Source: Anaerolineae bacterium (GTDB taxonomy: Bacteria; Chloroflexota; Anaerolineae; Aggregatilineales; UBA2796). Taken from it: a DNA stretch of 64,000 nucleotides. Below the pieces are notes generated by a model. The model had not been told where the DNA came from. It saw only the letters and a program-made list of their open reading frames with translations, and made no database searches. Below are positions 58,701-64,000 of the stretch, in pieces. The first letter of the stretch is position 1. Every line of letters starts with the position of its first letter. The position numbers and the translations under genes are program-made. The stretch spans positions 281,485 to 345,484 of the forward strand of contig JAHBVJ010000003.1 of NCBI GenBank assembly GCA_019637615.1, read 5' to 3'.

Positions 58701-59960
58701 TTAGTCGCCGCCGATTTCCACCTGTGGCACGGTCTGCAAGCGGCGCAGACCAGACAGCACCAACGGTAACAGTGACATGACCGCGCCAATGGCACACAGC
58801 AGGCCATAGCCCGCCAAGCCGACGATCACGCCGCCGCCGAGACTGCTGCTGGCGGAAGTCAGGTTCACAATCAGGTCGCTCGTGCCCTGCACTTTCGCCC
58901 GTTCGGCGCTGGTGACGCTATCCGCGAGCAGCGACGAACCGCCGATGTAACACAGATTCCAACCGACACCAAGCAAGAACAGCGCTACGGCGATGGGCGT
59001 CAATTCCAAAGACGAAGGAGCCAGCAACGCTGCCGCGATCAGCAGGATGCTGCCCATGACGATGGTCGGGATGCGCCCGATGCGATCCGCCAACGCGCCG
59101 ATCAGCGGGGAGAGGCCGTACATGCCCAAGACATGGATCATGATGACGAAAGAGGCGTCTCCAAGCGGATGCTCGTGGTTGAACATGTGCAGCGAAGTCT
59201 GGCTCATGATGAGCGTCATGACGGCCTGCCCGACGACCATCGCCGCGACGGCGATCTGGACGATAGGTTGGCGCAGCACTTCGGCAACGGTACGGGCAGT
59301 TGGATCGGGCTTGTAGTTGAGCTGACGGCTGGCACGCTCGATGTGCTGCTTGGCGATCTCGCGCGGATCGGGATGCAGCAAGAGCCAGATGATCGCCGCG
59401 CTGGCGCTACACAGGACAACGCCGCTGACGAATGGCCCGGAGAGCTTGTCGAAGCCGTAATTCGCCATCAGATTGCCCATTGGCTCGACCAAGGCGGGGC
59501 CACCAATCGCGCCGATAGTGCCCGCCCACACGACGGCGCTGATGGCCTTGGCGCGGTTGTGTGGCTCGTTGGCGTCGGCGGCGGCGTAGCGACTGAGATC
59601 GACAAAGCCACGCGCTCCACCCGTCAGGACGAGGCCAAGCAGAAACAGCGCGAAGGAGTGGATGATCACCGCACCTGCGCTGATTGCCATGCCGACGACG
59701 GCGACCGAAAAGCCCAGCGCTAATCCTTTGCGCCAACCAAGACGCGGCACGACCCGACCGGCGAGAAAGGCGGCATAAGCCGCGCCGACGAGCACGAGCG
59801 TACCGGGCAAGCCAGATAGCGCTGTGATACCACTAAGCTGCTGCCCTGCAATCGGGTTGACGGTGCTGTTGGCGACGAAGGCGGCAGAAAACAAGGCTTG
59901 CGCCGCGAATAGGACGATCATCAAGCGTTGGACGGTGCGCGGCGAGGTAGTGGCTTGCAT
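58701..59960 (-). CDS. Major facilitator superfamily transporter
   Basis: 419 residues, 12 spans. AAYAAFLAGRVVPRLGWRKGLALGFSVAVVGMAISAGAV shows the MFS loop 2-3 pattern. The two halves are joined by a loop (HPDPREIAKQHIERASRQLNYKPDPTARTVAEVLRQP). The C-half has PLIGALADRIGRIPTIVMGSIL. Probably an exporter of drug-like or metabolite molecules. Last gene of a minus-strand run starting at rsmH, but 40 bases after the ADP-ribosylglycohydrolase with no clear ribosome site (AGATTTCTTT only). Confidence 0.85.
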   Translation of the reverse strand: MQATTSPRTVQRLMIVLFAAQALFSAAFVANSTVNPIAGQQLSGITALSGLPGTLVLVGAAYAAFLAGRVVPRLGWRKGLALGFSVAVVGMAISAGAVIIHSFALFLLGLVLTGGARGFVDLSRYAAADANEPHNRAKAISAVVWAGTIGAIGGPALVEPMGNLMANYGFDKLSGPFVSGVVLCSASAAIIWLLLHPDPREIAKQHIERASRQLNYKPDPTARTVAEVLRQPIVQIAVAAMVVGQAVMTLIMSQTSLHMFNHEHPLGDASFVIMIHVLGMYGLSPLIGALADRIGRIPTIVMGSILLIAAALLAPSSLELTPIAVALFLLGVGWNLCYIGGSSLLADSVTSAERAKVQGTSDLIVNLTSASSSLGGGVIVGLAGYGLLCAIGAVMSLLPLVLSGLRRLQTVPQVEIGGD

Positions 59961-60000
59961 AAAGAAATCTCAGATTAGGCAGAATGGTTTTTGTAGGGAA

Positions 60001-60849
60001 TTATAGAGCCTTTACTGTGGCTAACAAGCGACTATCCAATTCCCGCAGATAGTCGCGCCCGTAGCTGCCGTTTTCGAGGCCGTCGATGAGTGCGGATGGC
60101 AGGTCGTGCGTATACTCGGCACTGCATGAGGCGGCAGCGAGGGCGATGGTGGCTACCGTGTCCACGTCACCGCCGAAATTGATGCAATCTTTGAGCAAGG
60201 CACTAAGTGATTGATTGCGCACGAGGGCAGTGACGGCGGCTTGTACGCTCATCCAGCCCTTCGCGCCGACTTTGCCGCGCCACGGGTCTGACCAACGCCT
60301 GCCGGGAGCGCGCGTTTCCAAAAATGCTGGCAACTCTGTCAGCGTACCGAGTTTGTACAGGCAGTAGTGTGTGGTCAGCGCAGACGCGACGGCGGCTAGG
60401 ATGCCATCGGGGGTGTCGTGCGTCAGCTTGGCTTGCAGGGTGGCACGGCTGATGACTTCCTCGATGGTGGAGAAGACGCCGATAGGAGCCGCTCGCATCG
60501 CCGCGCCACTCTTGTCGCTGGTCGGGATGATCTCGGCAAGGAACTGCGCTCCATCCTCGACGTGCAATAGGAAATCGTAGAAACGCCCTGCATAACCTTC
60601 ACGCGGATCGCGCTTGAAGCAGGTGACGAAGCTGGCGGCAAGATTCTCCGGCGTCCACGGTTGTCCAGCGACGATCACCTCGGCAATGGCGATGCTCATC
60701 TGCGTGTCGTCGGTGTATTGACCGGGGTGGGTGCTGTGGCGCGGATGCTGCACATAGCCTTGCGCTGTGTTGAACTGACGAATCAACTGGGCGTTGGCGT
60801 ATTCGAAGCCCGCGCCATAAGCATCCCCGATAGCGAGTTCAAGCAGCAT
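60001..60849 (-). CDS. ADP-ribosylglycohydrolase family protein
   Basis: 282 residues. Metal/active-site motifs are complete: AIGDAYGAGFE near the N-terminus, YTDDTQMSIAIAE and the C-terminal NFGGDVDTVATIALA (GGDxDT). These remove ADP-ribose from proteins or nucleic acids or cleave related glycosides. The start ATG overlaps the preceding methyltransferase region by 3 bases' distance only (stop at 60853), so the genes are coupled. Cytoplasmic. Substrate class is certain only at family level. Confidence 0.87.
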   Translation of the reverse strand: MLLELAIGDAYGAGFEYANAQLIRQFNTAQGYVQHPRHSTHPGQYTDDTQMSIAIAEVIVAGQPWTPENLAASFVTCFKRDPREGYAGRFYDFLLHVEDGAQFLAEIIPTSDKSGAAMRAAPIGVFSTIEEVISRATLQAKLTHDTPDGILAAVASALTTHYCLYKLGTLTELPAFLETRAPGRRWSDPWRGKVGAKGWMSVQAAVTALVRNQSLSALLKDCINFGGDVDTVATIALAAASCSAEYTHDLPSALIDGLENGSYGRDYLRELDSRLLATVKAL

Positions 60850-60852
60850 CGT

Positions 60853-61791
60853 TCATCCTCGTTTCGTGGCAGTGACTTGCATACGGCCCGCGTGACGGAG
60901 CGCCGCAGCAAGCAGGCTAACAGGCGACCATGCCAACAGCACGATGGGGTTTTTCATGCCCAATAGGTTAGCGAGCGCCGGGTTGCGAGATCGGAGCCAC
61001 GCTTCGGCGCTGCCTGCCCAGTCGTTGGGGACGCCGCTGTAGGCAATACTGGCGAGATGTAAGCCGGACTCCGCTAGTAAGCGCTGGATGGTGGTCGGAC
61101 TGAAGAGATAGAGATGACGTGGCGCATCCAGCCCGCGCCAGTAAGAGCCGAACAGCCGCGCATCCCACGAGGCGAGATTGGGAACCCAGAATACCGCGCG
61201 TCCGGATGGCGTGAGCAGCGCCGCGATCTGCTTGAGCGTGCCGGAAGGACTGTGGACATGCTCAAGGGCATAGCGCATCAGGATCAGGTCGAAGGAGGCC
61301 GGATCAAGCGTCACCGTGTCGAGGATACCCGTGCGCACATCGAGGCCGTGTTGATCGCGGGCAAGCTGCGCGGCGGCGGCGTTCGGCTCGATGCCCGTGA
61401 CGACTGCACCATGTGACCGCAGCTTGAGCAGCATCTCTCCCGTCCCACAGCCGATTTCCAAGACGCGCGCGCTGTATGGGAAGCCACTCAGGATAGTGCG
61501 GACTTCGCGTTCGTGCAGCCAGTCGATGACGCGGGATTTCAGGCCGCGCGTCGGCACGAAGGCGTGATAGTCCAGATCGGGATAGTACGCGCCGATGGCG
61601 TCCGGCGTCGGGCGCGGACTCAGGTAGACAAGGCCGCAGGATGCGCAGCGCACCAGAGTCCAGTCGCCCGCCGTACCGTAGATGTGGTCGCGGGTGGTGC
61701 GGTAGGGCACGGCGTCGGCGCTGCCACACAGATCGCAGCGCGGGCTTTCGAGCGCGGATGAGGGGCTTGGTGCAGTTGTGTTCAGGATCAT
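60853..61791 (-). CDS. SAM-dependent methyltransferase with N-terminal zinc finger
   Basis: 312 residues from the ATG at 61791 (GAGGCTT just upstream). CDLCGS and RCASCGLVYLSPRP form a C4 zinc ribbon (about 20-60). Then come class I methyltransferase motifs VLEIGCGTGEMLLKL, GIEPNAAAAQLA, DLILMRYALEHVHSPSGTL and the C-terminal LLAESGLHLASIAYS. This zinc-finger/methyltransferase pair is typical of sugar or glycan C-methyltransferases in surface-polymer genes. Overlaps region next to rsmH with 5-base spacing; operon rsmH-this-ARH. Confidence 0.85.
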   Translation of the reverse strand: MILNTTAPSPSSALESPRCDLCGSADAVPYRTTRDHIYGTAGDWTLVRCASCGLVYLSPRPTPDAIGAYYPDLDYHAFVPTRGLKSRVIDWLHEREVRTILSGFPYSARVLEIGCGTGEMLLKLRSHGAVVTGIEPNAAAAQLARDQHGLDVRTGILDTVTLDPASFDLILMRYALEHVHSPSGTLKQIAALLTPSGRAVFWVPNLASWDARLFGSYWRGLDAPRHLYLFSPTTIQRLLAESGLHLASIAYSGVPNDWAGSAEAWLRSRNPALANLLGMKNPIVLLAWSPVSLLAAALRHAGRMQVTATKRG

Positions 61792-61796
61792 AAGCC

Positions 61797-62735
61797 TCAA
61801 TCGGTTGGTGGTAATTTCTCTACGACGCGCAGTTTGGCACTGCGGGCGCGCGGATTGCGGGTGAGTTCGTCGTCACTGGCAGTGATCGGCTTGCGCGAGA
61901 TGAGCGCGAGGCTGGCGTGATGCCCACAGGTGCAGATCAACTGCTGCGGCGGGCACAGACAATCGGTTGACTCGTCGCGGAAGTAGTGCTTGACGATGCG
62001 ATCCTCAAGGCTGTGAAAGCTGATCACGGCAAGGCGTCCGCCGGGTTTGAGCAGGCTGACCGCTTGTGGCAGCGTGCGCTCGATGGCTCCGAGTTCGTCA
62101 TTGACGGCGATGCGCAGCGCTTGAAAGGTGCGGGTCGCCGGATGGATCTTCTCACGCGGGCCACGATGCGCTTTTTCGAGCACATCGGCAAGCTGGCGGG
62201 TAGACGTCAGCGGGCGGGCGGCGACGATGGCGCGGGCGATGCGGCGGCTGTCACGATCTTCGCCGTACTGGTAGATGATGTCGGCTAGTTCGCTTTCGGG
62301 CATACCGTTGACCAGATCGGCGGCGGTGGGCGCATCGGACGTTGGATCGAAGCGCATATCCAGCGGGCCATCGACACGGAAGGCGAAGCCACGCTCGGCC
62401 TCATCGACGTGCATCGAGGAGACGCCGACATCGAGCAGGATGCCATCGACCGCCGCGAAGCCATGTCGAGGCGCAAGCTCGCTCATGGTGCTGTGGCTGG
62501 CGTGGACGAACGTCACACGGTCGGCGTAGGCGGCTAGGGCTTGCTCCGCGATGCTTAACGAGCGCGGATCGAGATCGAAGCCGAGCAAGCGGGCGTTTGG
62601 CGCAGCTTCTAAGATGGCGGTGGCGTGCCCACCCGCGCCGAGCGTGCCATCGATGAACAGGCCGTCAGGATGCGCAGCGACCGCGAGGGCGTCCAGCACT
62701 TCAGTGAGTAGTACAGGCAGGTGTGGTGTCGTCAT
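61797..62735 (-). CDS. rsmH: 16S rRNA (cytosine1402-N4)-methyltransferase RsmH
   Basis: 312 residues. [78 protein letters not shown] and [25 protein letters not shown] are the RsmH/MraW signatures. It methylates C1402 in 16S rRNA. It is usually in the mraZ/ftsL/ftsI wall cluster but here heads a different operon. No Shine-Dalgarno is seen, and a TACAAT -10 lies only 7 bases before the ATG, so the mRNA may be leaderless. Confidence 0.95.
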   Translation of the reverse strand: MTTPHLPVLLTEVLDALAVAAHPDGLFIDGTLGAGGHATAILEAAPNARLLGFDLDPRSLSIAEQALAAYADRVTFVHASHSTMSELAPRHGFAAVDGILLDVGVSSMHVDEAERGFAFRVDGPLDMRFDPTSDAPTAADLVNGMPESELADIIYQYGEDRDSRRIARAIVAARPLTSTRQLADVLEKAHRGPREKIHPATRTFQALRIAVNDELGAIERTLPQAVSLLKPGGRLAVISFHSLEDRIVKHYFRDESTDCLCPPQQLICTCGHHASLALISRKPITASDDELTRNPRARSAKLRVVEKLPPTD

Positions 62736-62742
62736 GATGGCT

Positions 62743-62751
62743 ATTGTAGCA
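62743..62751 (-). promoter_or_regulatory. Extended -10 box of rsmH, leaderless start
   Basis: On the minus strand TGCTACAAT contains the TGn extension and TACAAT (62743-62748). The predicted start base falls at or next to the ATG (62735). No -35 match. Confidence 0.5.
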
Positions 62752-62756
62752 CGTGA

Positions 62757-62803
62757 ATAATCCCTAAAATGATCCCATTTCCTCCTCGACTATGGATCAT
62801 TGG
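62757..62803 (-). terminator. Terminal hairpin of ncRNA copy B
   Basis: AATGATCC and GGATCATT (62768-62775 / 62794-62801), extendable inward with a bulge (ATGG/CCAT). On the minus strand it is followed by TTAGGGATTATT. The sequence GGATCATTTnAGGGATnATT is shared with copy A. Confidence 0.55.
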
Positions 62804-63057
62804 CGATCAAGTTTGTCTGTGCTGACTGCTGTTCTGATCGGGGTGATTGCGGAAGTTCCGCACGAGCGCGCTTTGACCGTTGCGTAGGCTCGCATGTTAT
62901 GAGGTGTGGTACCCCGTTACACGGTGATTTTCAGGAAAATCGTGCGTATAACTGGCGAAACGGGGGATACACGACCGCTGATGTAAGGTGACGATAGTAA
63001 CTAGTGGTCTGGGAACCGAACCGCCAAGTCCGACATTCCGAGACATAGCACTAAAGT
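62757..63057 (-). ncRNA. Putative structured non-coding RNA, copy B
   Basis: About 300 bases on the minus strand, paralogous to 15577-15865. Shared blocks (plus-strand coordinates): GTCTCGG 63038-63044, CTTGGCGG 63021-63028, CCCAGACCA 63005-63013, CATGCGAGCC 62887-62896, CGCTCGT 62862-62868, CGGAACTTCC 62851-62860. The variable hairpin GATTTT/AAAATC replaces CGCCCG/CGGGCG of copy A at the same place, and TGCGG/CCGCA replaces TTCGG/CCGAA, both keeping pairing. GCGAGC...GCTCGT pairing is preserved. No coding pattern or ribosome site. Identity unknown. Confidence 0.6.
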
Positions 63058-63063
63058 ACAAAC

Positions 63064-63091
63064 ATTCTACACTGATTCGCGAGAAAGTCAA
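63064..63091 (-). promoter_or_regulatory. Promoter of structured ncRNA copy B
   Basis: On the minus strand TTGACT (63086-63091), 16-base spacer, TAGAAT (63064-63069). Same hexamers and spacing as copy A, with the shared context GCTTGACTT. Confidence 0.75.
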
Positions 63092-63175
63092 GCGTCTAGA
63101 TGTAAATAAAGTGTAAAAATATCGCAAATAAGTTGTAAAAAATGACTTCTCTAGATTGGCAAGCGCAGACAGGGA

Positions 63176-63231
63176 TTGACTCTGCTGAAATTGGGTGTAC
63201 CATGATTTATGAACGAACGATCGTTCATAAA
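63176..63231 (+). promoter_or_regulatory. TetR-gene promoter with a perfect operator
   Basis: TTGACT (63176-63181), 16-base spacer, TACCAT (63198-63203). The operator directly after it has 11-base perfect arms TTTATGAACGA (63206-63216) and TCGTTCATAAA (63221-63231) around ACGA, covering the predicted transcript start. Confidence 0.7.
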
Positions 63232-63241
63232 AGAGGGAAAG

Positions 63242-63850
63242 ATGGTGAAAGGGAAAGGCGACCAAGCACGTACTGAAATTCTGGAGGTCGCCAAGCGATT
63301 GTTCTTAAGTCAGGGTTACGGCAACACGAGTATGCGCGACATCGCCAAGGCAGCAGGCAATCGTGCCGTCGCCGGAATCTATAACCACTTCACGAATAAG
63401 GAAGAGTTGTTTCGGGCGTTAATCGAGGATTTCAGCCCATACGAGGAATTAGTGATGACGCTGGAGCAGACCACAGGCGACACCGCCCAAGAATTCCTTA
63501 CGTCGGCACTGCGGTCGGTGCTGCCGCTGCTGTTAAAGCATTTCGATTTTGTCGAGCTGGCGCAGATTGACGTACGGGAATTCCAAGGGCGAAATATCGA
63601 GCGTATGGCGCAGTCCCTGATCATTCCGCGTGTCCTCATGGTCGTCCAACGGGTGATGACACTGCCGGGAATTAAGCCCGTCGAGCCATATGTGGTGATG
63701 CGAATCATGGCAGGGATGGTATTGAGCTACGCGCTGACGGAATATGCCGCCCCACGCATGATCCTCGCGCAGCTTACTACCGAGGAATGGATTGATCGTT
63801 ATGTCGATTTCGTGATCTCCGGGTTGACCACTGACCCGCACAAGGGGTAA
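63242..63850 (+). CDS. TetR-family transcriptional regulator
   Basis: 202 residues from the ATG at 63242 (GAGGGAAAG upstream). The frame is open from 63209, but those codons lie in the operator. Helix-turn-helix: RTEILEVAKRLFLSQGYGNTSMRDIAKAAGNRAVAGIYNHFTNKEELFRALIEDF, with the TetR signature IYNHFTNKEELF. The C-terminal helical ligand domain is about 60-200. Promoter and palindromic operator lie just upstream, so it is self-repressed. The regulated partner genes are probably outside the window to the right, or ncRNA copy B, whose promoter is 85 bases away. Ligand unknown. Confidence 0.9.
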   Translation: MVKGKGDQARTEILEVAKRLFLSQGYGNTSMRDIAKAAGNRAVAGIYNHFTNKEELFRALIEDFSPYEELVMTLEQTTGDTAQEFLTSALRSVLPLLLKHFDFVELAQIDVREFQGRNIERMAQSLIIPRVLMVVQRVMTLPGIKPVEPYVVMRIMAGMVLSYALTEYAAPRMILAQLTTEEWIDRYVDFVISGLTTDPHKG

Positions 63851-63897
63851 TGAAGCGCCCGACGGCATGTGTCAAGGAAGTGACGAAACGGCATGGT

Positions 63898-63978
63898 GTC
63901 GGGCTATCAGCGCCGCCCGACGTTAATGGTGTTTAAGAAATTAGTCAGGCAAACGATCCCCGACAATGAATTGTCGGG
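63898..63978. other. Two GC-rich hairpins at the end of the window
   Basis: GTCGGGC/GCCCGAC (63898-63904/63915-63921) and CCCGACAA/TTGTCGGG around TGAA (63959-63966/63971-63978). The first follows the tetR stop by 47 bases and may terminate it, although no T run follows. Both share CCCGAC. No gene is seen after 63850. Confidence 0.4.
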
Positions 63979-64000
63979 CTTACCTTACGAAGTCCCTGCG

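Noticed and set aside
63000..63030. tRNA T-arm-like GGTTCGGTTCC in ncRNA copy B
   Set aside because: No acceptor stem or anticodon arm can be built around it, and copy A has GGCTCTGCC at that place, so it is not a tRNA or tmRNA end.
62897..63265. 122-codon minus-strand frame across ncRNA copy B and the tetR operator
   Set aside because: It runs through the promoter and structured RNA, has no ribosome site and no equivalent in copy A.

Overview
The window is a dense, mostly single-copy bacterial chromosome segment of fairly high GC. It is probably from Chloroflexota (Anaerolineae-like). Pointers are the large SARP/BTAD-NB-ARC-TPR regulator, a double-cyclase-AAA-TPR protein, an F420-type luciferase-like oxidoreductase, lipoprotein and binding-protein tails rich in Pro/Thr (APTPTPGP, PEATPAN), alternating TTG/GTG/ATG starts, and many separate ABC uptake systems. 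This placement is inferred from gene content; no rRNA or tRNA is visible. Layout: 1-4.3 kb holds a truncated peptide-type binding protein, a GntR regulator and a small catabolic operon (SDR, tautomerase, sugar-phosphate isomerase, SDR) behind a near-perfect sigma-70 promoter. 4.4-15.3 kb holds housekeeping and defence-type enzymes (Tam-like methyltransferase, secreted peptidase, flavoprotein, a MarR/metallo-beta-lactamase pair, the SARP regulator, a ParB-like protein, a FemAB transferase). 15.5-15.9 kb is a structured non-coding RNA. 16-20.6 kb is a lacI-SBP-permease-permease sugar operon whose second permease carries a c-type cytochrome domain. 20.9-35.3 kb has hydrolases, a 1397-residue cyclase/ATPase/TPR protein, a peroxiredoxin, an intergenic region packed with ATGATCGG repeats, an F420-type oxidoreductase, a pentaheme cytochrome with a thioredoxin lipoprotein, a Clp ATPase and a deaminase. 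35.3-37.2 kb is a gene split by a decayed insertion sequence. 37.3-43.7 kb is an alpha-2-macroglobulin gene broken by two compensating frameshifts. 44-50 kb has hrcA, trxA, and a ribose-type ABC operon divergent from its LacI regulator. 51.6-58.7 kb is a cupin plus a complete branched-chain-amino-acid-type (Liv) ABC operon with two unexpected passenger genes. 58.7-62.7 kb runs rsmH, a methyltransferase, an ADP-ribosylglycohydrolase and an MFS carrier on the minus strand. 62.76-63.06 kb is a second, diverged copy of the 15.6-kb RNA, followed by a self-regulated TetR gene. The two most notable signals are (i) two paralogous ~290-300 nt RNAs, each with a TTGACT-16-TAGAAT promoter and a matching terminal hairpin, which I cannot match to any known family by eye, and (ii) a heme-c domain (CAGCH, candidate ligand Met112) inserted in the first extracytoplasmic loop of a MalG-type permease. 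Several repressor/operator pairs can be read directly: two LacI systems, a TetR and a MarR, and possibly the SARP protein through heptad repeats. Nearby redox genes (pentaheme cytochrome, thioredoxin lipoprotein, peroxiredoxin, F420 enzyme) suggest an active extracytoplasmic electron-transfer physiology.
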